A DNA stretch of 64,000 bases from Lactococcus sp. S-13 (GTDB taxonomy: Bacteria > Bacillota > Bacilli > Lactobacillales > Streptococcaceae), in the NCBI RefSeq assembly GCF_004210295.1, contig NZ_SDAK01000001.1:434001-498000 (forward strand), written 5' to 3'. A model generated the notes under the pieces. The model was not told the origin of the DNA. It worked only from the letters and a program-made list of their open reading frames with translations, and made no database searches. The stretch's first letter is position 1. Each line of letters opens with the position of its first letter. The translations under genes were made by a program, and so were the position numbers. Positions 55,798 through 64,000 of the stretch are shown here, in pieces.

Positions 55798-56259
55798 ATG
55801 ATTACATGGTTTAAGTTGACGCCGACTTACAGTTTTGGTTTTTTCCCAATCGGTCTCCTTTTTTTGTTCCTGCAAAAAATCCCTTACCTTCTTTTGCCGC
55901 CCTTGGGCGTTTCGATTGCTCCTTTGATTAAGCTGCCTGAACATCTTTCGTGGTTTGATGGTTTGGAAAAAATTCTGGGACTTCTGACATTATTAACTTT
56001 TTTATTTATTGTGCGGGATGATTTGCAACCACGCCATTTGTTTTTGCGCGCCGCTGTGGTGCCACTCAGTATTTATTATGTGGGCTGGGGCGTTTATTGT
56101 CTAGGTTATCAAAATCTTTTGATTTATCTTTTTTTCTTGATTGCGACGCCTCCACTGTACTATTTTTGCCTCGGGCTTTGGTTGAAAAATCGACCGGCTA
56201 CGTTTTGTGCCTTGGTTTATCTGCTGGTGCATTTTATCAATTTTGGTTTGCATTTTTAA
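55798..56259 (+). CDS. hypothetical membrane protein
   Basis: 153 residues with four to five helices. No family recognised. An extended -10 (TGTTAAAAT, 55783-55791) ends 6 bases before the ATG with no ribosome site, another leaderless candidate. Its own promoter and terminator make it a single-gene unit. Confidence 0.7.
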   Translation: MITWFKLTPTYSFGFFPIGLLFLFLQKIPYLLLPPLGVSIAPLIKLPEHLSWFDGLEKILGLLTLLTFLFIVRDDLQPRHLFLRAAVVPLSIYYVGWGVYCLGYQNLLIYLFFLIATPPLYYFCLGLWLKNRPATFCALVYLLVHFINFGLHF

Positions 56260-56265
56260 ATAAAG

Positions 56266-56289
56266 AAAAAGCGCTGAGGCGCTTTTTTT
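56266..56289 (+). terminator. bidirectional terminator
   Basis: AAAAAGCGC-TGAG-GCGCTTTTTTT, shared with the convergent EEP gene. Confidence 0.9.
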
Positions 56290-57346
56290 ATTTTTTTAAT
56301 GTGAAATTGATCAGCACTGGCTGATGATCAGAAGATTTGAATTGATTGTCAATGGTTTTGACGGAGAGGCTTTGGATGTTGCTTGAGACCAAAAAGCCGT
56401 CAATGATTCCAAAGGTGTTTTTGGGATTTTTTGCTTCATAGGCATAGTCAAGCGAGCGCACGGTTGGGGCGTTTGTAGGGGCTACAACCCGCATTCCTTT
56501 TGGAAGATGAGCAGTCGGAAACGGCTTCATCCAAGTCAATTCGGGGTGGGCTTTGCCAGCCAAAACGTGATTATAATCGGCCCCGCAAATGATGTAATCT
56601 CCTGCTTTGACGTATTTTTTCATTTTATCAAAAAGGGTCAAGAGCTGCTCTCTTTGAATTTTTTGGTCTTTGATGAAGGCTGACATATGGGTGTTAAAGA
56701 TGACAAACTTTTTGTCCGAATTTTTGATTGGCAAAATAGTGACATTAAAAGCACGATCTAAATCAAAAAACTTGTTAAAATTCGTTTCAATCGGCAATTG
56801 GTAACGTGTAGAATCAGTGATTTGATATTTGGAGTAAGTCATAATACCAGATTTCGCTTTCCCAATCGGTTTTGTGACCGGATAAAAAAGATAAGCTGAG
56901 TCGTAATTTTGGGTCAAAACAGTCGAATAATTGCTTAAAGCTTTGCGAACCATTTGAGGTTCGTTGACCTGACGGCTGCGATCGCCCTGCCAGTCAATTT
57001 CTTGAATATTACCAAAATCAGGATTTTCCGCTTTAATCAGGCGAATGTCTTCGTTAATTGCTGATTGTACCGCTTTTTTGCTGTAAGCTCGGACATCTTT
57101 TCCACCATCCATGAAAAAATTAAATGATGGAGGATAAGAGCCATAGCCAATGTTAAAGGTCATCATTTTATAATTTTTGCCCAATTCAACTTGCTGCGTT
57201 TGCGGATTTTTCACGGTTTGCGTGAGCGCATCTGGCAGACGATGATATTGCGCGTAAGCGTAAATCAGGTAACCACCAACTCCGATGACCAGCAGCGCAA
57301 CAAGGGCTGACAAGATTTTCACAATCGTTTTTAATGTTTTTTTCAT
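56288..57346 (-). CDS. membrane-anchored endonuclease/exonuclease/phosphatase family protein
   Basis: 352 residues; one N-terminal helix (~10-30) and an extracellular EEP domain. Motifs: MTFNIGYGS, NIQEIDWQGDRS (Glu of the metal site), FNTHMSAF, ICGADYNH and SSDHQPVLINF, all active-site positions. Substrate unknown; it might be a nuclease, or a phospholipase acting on sphingomyelin-like lipids. Confidence 0.88.
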   Translation of the reverse strand: MKKTLKTIVKILSALVALLVIGVGGYLIYAYAQYHRLPDALTQTVKNPQTQQVELGKNYKMMTFNIGYGSYPPSFNFFMDGGKDVRAYSKKAVQSAINEDIRLIKAENPDFGNIQEIDWQGDRSRQVNEPQMVRKALSNYSTVLTQNYDSAYLFYPVTKPIGKAKSGIMTYSKYQITDSTRYQLPIETNFNKFFDLDRAFNVTILPIKNSDKKFVIFNTHMSAFIKDQKIQREQLLTLFDKMKKYVKAGDYIICGADYNHVLAGKAHPELTWMKPFPTAHLPKGMRVVAPTNAPTVRSLDYAYEAKNPKNTFGIIDGFLVSSNIQSLSVKTIDNQFKSSDHQPVLINFTLKK

Positions 57347-57370
57347 TTTATTCCCAATTTTTATTCTTAA

Positions 57371-57473
57371 AATTTACTGATGAAAGTGACTTTTTTGCTG
57401 ACGTAAATTTTTTCCTCGTCAAACGCTGACTTTTTTGCTGACGGATTTTTTGGTCAGAGAAAAAATACTGACG
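57371..57473 (+). repeat. dispersed-element cluster before EEP gene
   Basis: Cores at 57377 (CTGATG), 57398, 57438 and 57468, spaced 21, 40 and 30 bp. Here the orientation is opposite to the flanking minus-strand genes. Confidence 0.75.
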
Positions 57474-57488
57474 AAAATGCTGTTAGCT

Positions 57489-58075
57489 TTATTTTGCTTG
57501 GTCAATCATGGTCAGGATTTGTGCTGTGGAGCGAACACGTCCTAATCTGGTGAAAATTCCTGAGACAATGCCTTGATGCAAGTCGCCATTGAAATCCGTC
57601 ATGGCATCCTCAACACTCAGCACTTGATAACCGTGCTGGAAAGCCTCGCGCGCCGTCGTATCACAGCCAATTGTCGTCGCAATTCCGCTCAAAATGATGG
57701 TGTCAATTCCCCGTCTGCGCAACTGCACCTCCAGATCCGTCCCGTAAAATGCCCCCAATTGTGCTTGGCGACATGAATCACGTTGTCCATTTTTTTGTCA
57801 TAAGCTGCTTCTAAAACGAACTCTGAATAATCCGCTGGAAGATTTCCCGCAGCAGCCACAGGGGCATCTGTCACTGCTCGCAGCGCTTCTGGGCCATAAT
57901 TTTTAACATGAACAAACACAATGAGTGCTGCTGTATTTTTAAGGGCAGCCACCAACTGCTCATTATGCTCAAGTACTTGCTCTGCCGAATAAGGCGCAAA
58001 GCCCCCACGTCCAACAATTCCTTTTTGTAAATCAATGACGACCAGCGCCGTTTTTTCTAAATTTAAAGCTGTCAT
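57489..58075 (-). pseudogene. isochorismatase-family hydrolase, frameshifted at a G run
   Basis: Two frames together make one ~195-residue cysteine hydrolase. The first (58075-57689) holds ALVVIDLQKGIV with the catalytic Asp, and the second (57758-57489) holds [20 protein letters not shown] with the nucleophile Cys. The shift falls at AATTGGGGGCA (minus strand): one more G would read [14 protein letters not shown] as in homologues. Either a real loss or a sequencing error; GAGGGG site intact. Confidence 0.85.
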
Positions 58076-58108
58076 TTTTGTTCTTTCCCCTCGTTTTTAT
58101 CAAGAAAA

Positions 58109-60562
58109 TTAGAATTTTTTATGTGCTTTTTTACGTCCGTCAGCAAATTTTCCTTTGGCCGCCTTCGTGTAAAAAGGTTTTTTGGCTGATTTTTTCTTTT
58201 GGTCAGCATTTTTTTGACGTCCAGAAATTCCGTCAGTAAATTCTCTATTTCCGTCAGCATTTTGGGCGCGTTTGCCCTTGTGACTTGGTTTTTTGGCGTC
58301 CTTTTTGCTGACGGATTTCACTTTGAGCGCTTGATGCCCTTTTTTAGCCGACTTATGCTCTGGCTTCTTCTTGGCTTTGAGCGTTTTTTCGACAACATCA
58401 AACTCTGACGGCAAGTAAGCAAAATCAATTTCGCCAGTCATTTTATCTGCCTTAACCACTTTGATCGTGATAGCTTGTCCAATTTTGAAAATCAAGCCCG
58501 TCCGCTCGCCAACCAAAGCCAACATCCGTTCATGATAAGCAAAATATTCCCCCTTCAAAGTCGAAATATGAATCAAACCTTCAATGGTATTTTCCAATTC
58601 CACAAACATTCCAAAACGCGTCACAGAAGCGATAATACCCGTAAACTCTTCGCCCACGTGCTCTTCCATGAACTCCGCTTTTTTCATTTTTTCAACTTCA
58701 CGTTCAGCATCAACCGCACGACGCTCACGATGGCTAGAATGCTCAGCAATTTCAGGAATTTTCGCTTCCCATTTCTGTAAAATTGATGCAGGAATTTTTC
58801 CTGAGCCAATTTCACGAATCAAACGATGCACCAGCAAGTCCGGATAACGGCGAATGGGCGAGGTAAAGTGCGTGTAATTTTCAGCCGCTAAGCCAAAGTG
58901 TCCTTCATTGTTTTCAGAATAGCGCGCTTGTTGCATCGAACGCAGAAGCATCGTTGACAGTACCAGCTCACCCGGCTCACCCTTGATTTTTTTCATGAAC
59001 GCTTGCAACACTTTTTGGTCAATACCGTTTGATGTTCCCTCGATTTGCATCCCGAAAGTTGCCGCAAAATCAATAAAACGTTGCAAACGATCCGCTTTTG
59101 GCTGCTCGTGAATCCGATAAATGAACGGCAAATTATGACTTTCAAAATGCGTCGCTACCGTTTCATTAGCTTCCAACATGAAAGATTCAATCATGCGCTC
59201 AGCAATGCCTCGACTGCGCTTTCTGATTTCGACTGGCAGTCCTTTTTCATTGACAATAATTTTTGCTTCCGTTGTTTCAAAATCAATTGCACCACGGCGT
59301 TTGCGCATCCCCTCCAAAATATGATGCAATTCGACCATAATTTTGACAGAATCAGCGATTTTTCCATATTTTTCAAGTGTTTCGCTATCGCCAGCAATCA
59401 TCAAATTAACCTCATCGTAAGTCATCCGCTCCGTTGTTTTGATGATAGATTGTGAAATTTGATAATTAACCACCCGGCCATCAGGCGTGATTTCCATCAC
59501 ACAAGATTGCGTCAAACGGTTAACCCGAGGGTTGAGCGAACAAATGCCGTTAGACAAGCGCTCAGGTAGCATTGGCACCACACGATCCGTCACATAAACA
59601 GAAGTTCCACGCTCATATGCTTCCTTATCCAAAGGAGAATTTTCTGTCACATAATGAGATACATCAGCGATATGAACGCCCAATTCGAAATTACCATTGC
59701 CCAAACGCTTGGCATGAACCGCATCATCGAGGTCTTTAGCATCAGCGCCATCGATCGTAAAAGTGATTTCATTACGATAATCCACCCGACCAGCAATTTC
59801 GCTCTCTGGCACTTCCTCAGGAACACTCTCAGCCTGAGCGATTACTTCTGCTGGAAATTCCGACACAATATCCATGGAAGCAAGAACCTCTAAGACATCA
59901 ATCCCTTGATCATCTGCCTGTCCGACTATCTCCGTCGCCAAACCTTGCATGGTCTGCGGAAATTCCGCATCAGGATAATGAGTAATTTCAGCGCGAACAA
60001 TCGCTTTATTTTCCGGAATCAACCCTTCATCACTCAGATAAACCGCATAAGGAATTTTTTTGTTCCGTGATTTGACAAAACCAATCAATCCCGTTGCTTG
60101 ACGTTCTTCCTCAGACAAACTTACAAAAGTACCCACCACTTGATGCAGCTCATGACGAATAATTTCGACCACGTGCCCTTCTGCTGCTGTTCCCTTGAGC
60201 GCATTGGCGTTTTTGTCCAGCTCCAAAGCAACCTCATCGCCATCTAAAGCAAAAGCTGTCTTTCCTCTTGCGATAAAAACATCTGGCTCCTCCGCATCGA
60301 TATTCACAAAACCAAAACCAGCGGCATTGGCCCGAAAAATCCCATTAACGAGTACTTTTGGCAACTCTTTTTTAGCTAATTCAACTTTTCCTTTGGCAGT
60401 GAAATTCACCAGATGTTCAGCTTCCAATTCTGCCAAAGTTTTCACAAAAAGCTTGTAATCTCTTGCCTTATTAAAGCCTAAAGCCAAAGCAAGTTCCTCT
60501 GCTGACAAGGCTTTTTTGGCAGTTTGTGCCAAATAATCCAAGATAAGTTCTTTAATTTTCAT
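58109..60562 (-). CDS. rnr: ribonuclease R
   Basis: 3'-5' exoribonuclease, about 817 residues. N-terminal winged helix, cold-shock domains, RNB catalytic domain with the four-Asp motif (DGADAKDLDDAVH, ~285), S1 domain (FTGIIASVTRFGMFVELE) and a very basic tail of ~90 residues. The tail carries at least four dispersed-element cores (58138-58313), one giving QNADGNREFTDG. I prefer the Met at 60562; 60571 and 60577 are also possible. Downstream of secG as in other lactococci. Confidence 0.96.
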   Translation of the reverse strand: MKIKELILDYLAQTAKKALSAEELALALGFNKARDYKLFVKTLAELEAEHLVNFTAKGKVELAKKELPKVLVNGIFRANAAGFGFVNIDAEEPDVFIARGKTAFALDGDEVALELDKNANALKGTAAEGHVVEIIRHELHQVVGTFVSLSEEERQATGLIGFVKSRNKKIPYAVYLSDEGLIPENKAIVRAEITHYPDAEFPQTMQGLATEIVGQADDQGIDVLEVLASMDIVSEFPAEVIAQAESVPEEVPESEIAGRVDYRNEITFTIDGADAKDLDDAVHAKRLGNGNFELGVHIADVSHYVTENSPLDKEAYERGTSVYVTDRVVPMLPERLSNGICSLNPRVNRLTQSCVMEITPDGRVVNYQISQSIIKTTERMTYDEVNLMIAGDSETLEKYGKIADSVKIMVELHHILEGMRKRRGAIDFETTEAKIIVNEKGLPVEIRKRSRGIAERMIESFMLEANETVATHFESHNLPFIYRIHEQPKADRLQRFIDFAATFGMQIEGTSNGIDQKVLQAFMKKIKGEPGELVLSTMLLRSMQQARYSENNEGHFGLAAENYTHFTSPIRRYPDLLVHRLIREIGSGKIPASILQKWEAKIPEIAEHSSHRERRAVDAEREVEKMKKAEFMEEHVGEEFTGIIASVTRFGMFVELENTIEGLIHISTLKGEYFAYHERMLALVGERTGLIFKIGQAITIKVVKADKMTGEIDFAYLPSEFDVVEKTLKAKKKPEHKSAKKGHQALKVKSVSKKDAKKPSHKGKRAQNADGNREFTDGISGRQKNADQKKKSAKKPFYTKAAKGKFADGRKKAHKKF
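58138..58267 (-). repeat. dispersed elements in the rnr C-terminal tail
   Basis: Cores at 58138, 58201 (GGTCAG), 58231 (exact 16-mer), 58252 and an inverted core at 58308. Spacings 63, 30 and 21. Confidence 0.85.
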
Positions 60563-60630
60563 TTTTTCCATTCTCAAATCAACGATTTTTACTCAAAAAA
60601 AGAGCTAAAATCGTCACTTTCCTTTTATCT

Positions 60631-60692
60631 TGTCAGTAGTATTAATCATTTTATCAGCTCGACCAACTGATAGAATCAATTCTACTACTGAC
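60631..60692. other. 62-bp nested inverted repeat between secG and rnr
   Basis: Outer arms TGTCAGTAGTA (60631-60641) and TACTACTGACA (60682-60692) are perfect; inner TATCAG/CTGATA (60652-60657 with 60667-60672). No T run, so not a terminator; could be a processing hairpin or a protein-binding dyad. Confidence 0.7.
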
Positions 60693-60740
60693 AGCGCTTT
60701 TTGAAATAAATAAAAGACGAGCCGTTTCCAGCCCGCAATT

Positions 60741-60989
60741 TTACCGTGTTGATAAGACGACAAGAGCAAAGCCAATAACTAGCCATAGCCCAATCATGAT
60801 TGCGGTAAAACGCTGCATCACTGCCTCGAAACCGCGTGCTTTACGACGTTCAAACAATTCACCCGTTCCACCAGAGAAAGCATCTGCTGCTCCGTCTTGT
60901 TTAGAAGGCTGCATGAAAATCGCTACAATGATTAACAATGACACAATCAACATGACGACAAGTAAAACGTCATAAATCATTTTTTCCAT
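60741..60989 (-). CDS. secG: preprotein translocase subunit SecG
   Basis: 82 residues, two helices (~5-25 and ~58-78) around the conserved MQPSKQDGAADAFSGG loop. Start at 60989 with AAAGGATT upstream; the longer frame from 61046 is not supported. The secG-rnr pairing is common in Firmicutes. Confidence 0.93.
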   Translation of the reverse strand: MEKMIYDVLLVVMLIVSLLIIVAIFMQPSKQDGAADAFSGGTGELFERRKARGFEAVMQRFTAIMIGLWLVIGFALVVLSTR

Positions 60990-61171
60990 AGTCTTATAAT
61001 CCTTTAGGCAAAGCCTAATCTCCTTTTTCAAAATTGCGTTACTCATAGTTTACCATATTTTCGCCTAAAAGTCATTTTTTTCTTTCGTTGAGTCGCTTCT
61101 CTTTGGCTTCTTCACTCTAAAATACAAAAAAAGAATGGATAAATCCCATCCTTTTTATTCTTAGTAAAAAT

Positions 61172-62101
61172 TTAGTTTTCTAATTCACTCACAAACTTAT
61201 AGGCTTCTTGAGCAGCTTGGGCACCATCTCCCACAGCAGTAGTAATTTGGCGGAAATCTTTTTGGCGCACATCTCCGACAGCAAAAATACCAGGAATCTG
61301 AGTTCTCATGTGGTCATCAGTGATAATCCAGCCTGCTTCATCAGTAATGCCAAGGTTGTTTGCAAATTCAGCAACGGGATCAAGTCCGACGTAAATAAAG
61401 ACACCACCAAAGGCTTTCTCAGTCACCTCATCTGTTTTGACGTTTTTATAAACCACTGTTTGAACTTTTTTGTCGTCACCTTTGATTTCAACTGGCACTG
61501 AATCCCAGATGAAACTGATTTTCTCATTTTTGAAGGCGCGTTGTTGGATAATTTCTTGGGCGCGCAATTGATCACGACGGTGCATGATTGTCACCGTTTT
61601 TCCAAAGCGAGTCAAATAATCTGCTTCTTCTACCGCAGAATCTCCCCCACCAATGACCAAAATATCTTGATTTCTAAAGAAAGCACCATCACAAACCGCA
61701 CAATAAGAAACACCGCGCGCTCCGTACTCTTCTTCTCCAGCAATACCAAGTTTGCGATGATTTGCTCCTGTCGCAATAATCAGCGTTTTGGTTTCAAATT
61801 CATCATCTTCCGTGATGACTTTTTTAAAGTCACCATGATCTTCGATTGCTGTCACAAAGCCATAGGCATTTTCAACACCCAAACCTTCCAAAGGTTCAGC
61901 CATTTTCATTGATAATTCTGGCCCCATGATTGTTCCATAACCAGGGTAATTTTCAATCTCCGCTGTATTATTCATTTGACCGCCGGGAACGCCACGCTCC
62001 AAAAGGAGTGTTTTCATTTCTGAGCGCGCGGTATACATCGCAGCTGTCATCCCCGCAGGTCCTGAACCAATAATCAGGACATCATATCTTTTTTCTGTCA
62101 T
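61172..62101 (-). CDS. trxB: thioredoxin reductase
   Basis: 309 residues. FAD loop GSGPAGMTAAMY, redox pair Cys134-AV-Cys137 (YCAVCDGAFF), NADPH loop IGGGDSAVEEA, C-terminal FAVGDVR. Supplies electrons to thioredoxin and probably to NrdH. Confidence 0.97.
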   Translation of the reverse strand: MTEKRYDVLIIGSGPAGMTAAMYTARSEMKTLLLERGVPGGQMNNTAEIENYPGYGTIMGPELSMKMAEPLEGLGVENAYGFVTAIEDHGDFKKVITEDDEFETKTLIIATGANHRKLGIAGEEEYGARGVSYCAVCDGAFFRNQDILVIGGGDSAVEEADYLTRFGKTVTIMHRRDQLRAQEIIQQRAFKNEKISFIWDSVPVEIKGDDKKVQTVVYKNVKTDEVTEKAFGGVFIYVGLDPVAEFANNLGITDEAGWIITDDHMRTQIPGIFAVGDVRQKDFRQITTAVGDGAQAAQEAYKFVSELEN

Positions 62102-62200
62102 TTTATTTCCTTTTTCTAATCGTTAAAGTTTATAGCCTTATTTTACAATGTCAAATCAAAATTTTCCATTATTTAGCTTTGTTTTGACAAAGCCCTTTGC

Positions 62201-62428
62201 TTAAAGCCCGCGAATCCGCATAATAACCAGCACCCCTAAAACAGCAAAACTCAAAATAGGCACCGTCAAAATTGCTACTAAAATCAAGTCAAAAATATGA
62301 TTCCGGCGTTCCGACCACGGTTTTTTAGTATTGCGTACCAGATAGGTGAAAGCATAAAGCCCACCAATAAACAAAACAAAGAGGGCTGAAATAAGCAGAC
62401 CCTTAAGATAAAATTGCAGAATCATCAT
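62201..62428 (-). CDS. DUF4059 small membrane protein
   Basis: 75 residues, two helices (~8-28 and ~47-70). Conserved between trxB and the amino-acid transporter in streptococci and lactococci. Function unknown. Confidence 0.8.
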   Translation of the reverse strand: MMILQFYLKGLLISALFVLFIGGLYAFTYLVRNTKKPWSERRNHIFDLILVAILTVPILSFAVLGVLVIMRIRGL

Positions 62429-62464
62429 TTTTGTTCTTCACCTCTAAATTCTTGATGTGACGCG

Positions 62465-63181
62465 CTAAAAATTCTCGCGTTCGCGGATTCTTAGGGGCGT
62501 AAAATACTTCTTGGGGCTACCTGCTTCAATGATTTTTCCTTTTTCTAGAAAAAGAACTTTAGTGGCTACATTGAAAACAAAATCCATTTCATGACTCACA
62601 AGAACCATTGTTTGTTTATTTTTGGCAGCTTTCAAAATAACTTCTTGCACCTCGTCTACCAATTCGGGATCGAGTGCAGATGTGGGTTCGTCTAAGAGAA
62701 GCAAGGTCGGTTGCATCGCAAGCGCTCGAGCAATTCCAACCCGTTGTTTTTGACCCCCAGATAGATATTTCGGATAGTAATCTTTACGGTCAGTCAGGCC
62801 GACTTTGGCAAGTTCAATTTCGGCAAGTTCTTGGGCCTTGGCTTTGGGCATTTTTTTGACTTGAATCAAGCCCTCCATGACATTTTCAAGAGCTGTGCGT
62901 CGTTCAAAAAGGTTAAATTGCTGAAAAACCATCCCGGTCTTGCGGCGGAGATCAAGAATTTCTTGATTAGTCAAATGAGCAAAATCAACTTTCAAATCGT
63001 CAATTTCAATTTGTCCGCTGTCTGCTGTTTCCAAATTATTGAGCGCACGCAAAAATGTGGATTTCCCAGCGCCAGATGCGCCGATAAGCGCAACCACATC
63101 TCCTTCGTTGATTTCCAGATTGAGTTGGTCAAGCACTTTGATTCCTGAGAAAGTTTTGCTTAAATTTGTAATTTTTATCAT
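62465..63181 (-). CDS. polar amino-acid ABC transporter ATPase
   Basis: 238 residues. Walker A GASGAGKST, signature LSGGQKQRVGIARALA, Walker B LLLLDEPTSALDPE, switch His in VSHEMDF. Closest to the glutamine/cystine importers (GlnQ/TcyC). GGAGGACA site; 11 bases after the permease. Confidence 0.94.
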   Translation of the reverse strand: MIKITNLSKTFSGIKVLDQLNLEINEGDVVALIGASGAGKSTFLRALNNLETADSGQIEIDDLKVDFAHLTNQEILDLRRKTGMVFQQFNLFERRTALENVMEGLIQVKKMPKAKAQELAEIELAKVGLTDRKDYYPKYLSGGQKQRVGIARALAMQPTLLLLDEPTSALDPELVDEVQEVILKAAKNKQTMVLVSHEMDFVFNVATKVLFLEKGKIIEAGSPKKYFTPLRIRERENF

Positions 63182-63192
63182 AAGTGTCCTCC

Positions 63193-64000
63193 CTAGGCTT
63201 GATTAAATGGATTTCTGCTTAAAGAAATTTTTGCTCGATTTTTACGTTTATCTCCTGGCATTTTTATATCTAATTTACGTTCTAAAAGACGAATCAAGAT
63301 TTCAAAAATGATACAAATTGGCCAGTAAACGAGCGCCAATGCCAAATAAGTTTCAAATTGACGGAAGGTTGAGCCACCAATAATTTGGGCCCGAGCAGTC
63401 ATTTCAACCACACCTGCAACAAAGGCTAACGAGGTAGATTTTAACAGTCCAATTAAAGCATTTCCCAAGGGGGCTGTCGCCACTGTGGCAGCTTCAGGCA
63501 ATGTCACACGCATAAAAACTTGAAAATTAGTCATCCCGAGGGATTTTGCAGCTTCAATCTGACCTCTATCCACAGATTGAATCGCTGCCCGAATGGTTTC
63601 TGAATTGTAGGCTCCTTCGTTGAGCGCAAAGGCAACGACCACAAAAAGCATGGCCGGAACAGTGTTAACATTAAAACTCGTGCCGTAATTCATATTGATT
63701 GCTTTTAAAATCAAGGGAATCCCAGTGTAAGACAGATATAATTGCACCAAAATCGGTGTACCGCGGATAAAACTGACAAAAAGCGCACGCAGTTGATTGA
63801 GAATTGGAATTTTATTGATACGCACTAGAGCCAAAAGCAAACCTAAAAATAGACCAAAAATCATGGCGATGATCGTCATCTGCAAGGAAGACGGAATCAT
63901 TTTGATAATGGGCAAAAAGGCTCCGACAAAAGCTTTCCAGCTGAAAATTTTGGTGAAAACCAGTGTCCAAAAATCATGGAAATTATACTGACCTTTGACC
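63193..64000 (-). CDS. polar amino-acid ABC transporter permease (5' end outside window)
   Basis: The frame remains open to the right edge, so the true start lies beyond 64000; the TTG at 63915 is internal. The visible 269 codons give a HisM-type permease, with the ATPase-coupling loop EAAKSLGMTNFQVFMRVTLPEA (quoted in part, ~20 residues) and five helices. The N-terminal part (NFHDFWTLVFTKIFSWKAF) resembles cystine permease TcyB. The substrate-binding protein should be upstream. Confidence 0.9.
   Translation of the reverse strand, partial: VKGQYNFHDFWTLVFTKIFSWKAFVGAFLPIIKMIPSSLQMTIIAMIFGLFLGLLLALVRINKIPILNQLRALFVSFIRGTPILVQLYLSYTGIPLILKAINMNYGTSFNVNTVPAMLFVVVAFALNEGAYNSETIRAAIQSVDRGQIEAAKSLGMTNFQVFMRVTLPEAATVATAPLGNALIGLLKSTSLAFVAGVVEMTARAQIIGGSTFRQFETYLALALVYWPICIIFEILIRLLERKLDIKMPGDKRKNRAKISLSRNPFNQA

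Noticed and set aside
58072-58260. 62-codon frame starting MLTEIENLLTE over the end of rnr
   Set aside because: It reads the dispersed elements in another frame and overlaps the rnr tail completely; no independent support, although the element does supply an ATG.

Overview
The window looks like a chromosomal segment of a low-GC Gram-positive coccus of the Streptococcaceae, most likely a Lactococcus other than L. lactis itself. Reasons: a ParC whose quinolone-determining residues fall at the pneumococcal positions Ser79 and Asp83; an HMA protein / ferritin-like protein / FNR-like protein trio arranged like the lactococcal orfX-orfY-flp operons; the ACT-UPF0210-phosphoglycerate mutase cluster; DUF4059 next to trxB and an amino-acid ABC transporter; rapZ-yvcK-whiA; and a stand-alone nrdHIEF operon. 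No rRNA, tRNA, phage, insertion sequence or CRISPR array was seen. The genus assignment is inference; the species is not determined.

Layout. 1-6.2 kb (minus): parE, a short S51 peptidase, a DnaQ-like exonuclease, an ElaA-type acetyltransferase and parC (3' end outside the window). 6.3-11.3 kb (plus): plsY and nrdHI-nrdE-nrdF behind two NrdR boxes. 11.5-16.6 kb: a 1703-residue sortase-anchored repeat protein. 16.7-21.7 kb (minus): ftsEX, prfB and a two-gene PgaC/PgaD-like glycosyltransferase unit. 21.9-27.2 kb (plus): a phosphoesterase, a TetR regulator with two flavin disulfide reductases (the second resembling hypothiocyanous-acid reductase), and a DUF402 phosphatase followed by a structured RNA element. 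27.4-36.3 kb: formate/nitrite-type channel, an ABC-2 exporter with a divergent frameshifted TetR gene, whiA-yvcK-rapZ and cardiolipin synthase. 36.5-43.6 kb (minus): metal P-type ATPase and the HMA/ferritin-like/FLP operon, both with FNR boxes, then fruRKA. 43.7-54.5 kb (minus): M20 amidohydrolase, a large membrane protein, hrcA-grpE-dnaK with two CIRCE elements, VanY-type carboxypeptidase, phosphatase, UPF0210 and ACT proteins. 54.7-64 kb: menA-like prenyltransferase and a small membrane protein (plus), then EEP phosphatase, a frameshifted isochorismatase, rnr, secG, trxB, DUF4059 and an amino-acid ABC transporter (minus) that runs off the right edge.

The most unusual feature is a short dispersed element, AGAGAA(W)(W)T(R)CTGACG, present in 15 exact and at least six one-mismatch copies, many more with only the CTGACG core. 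It lies in intergenic gaps and also inside five protein-coding genes, where it is read in more than one frame. It is nearly always oriented the same way relative to transcription, and neighbouring copies are spaced about 21, 31 or 41 bp apart. Inverted pairs form several of the apparent terminators. I do not recognise it as a described lactococcal repeat.

Other points of interest are FNR boxes placed for class II activation, a NrdR box that doubles as the plsY terminator, a cluster of genes that appear to be transcribed without a leader, an RF2 gene lacking the usual programmed frameshift, and two genes broken by one-base changes in homopolymers, for which sequencing error must be excluded.
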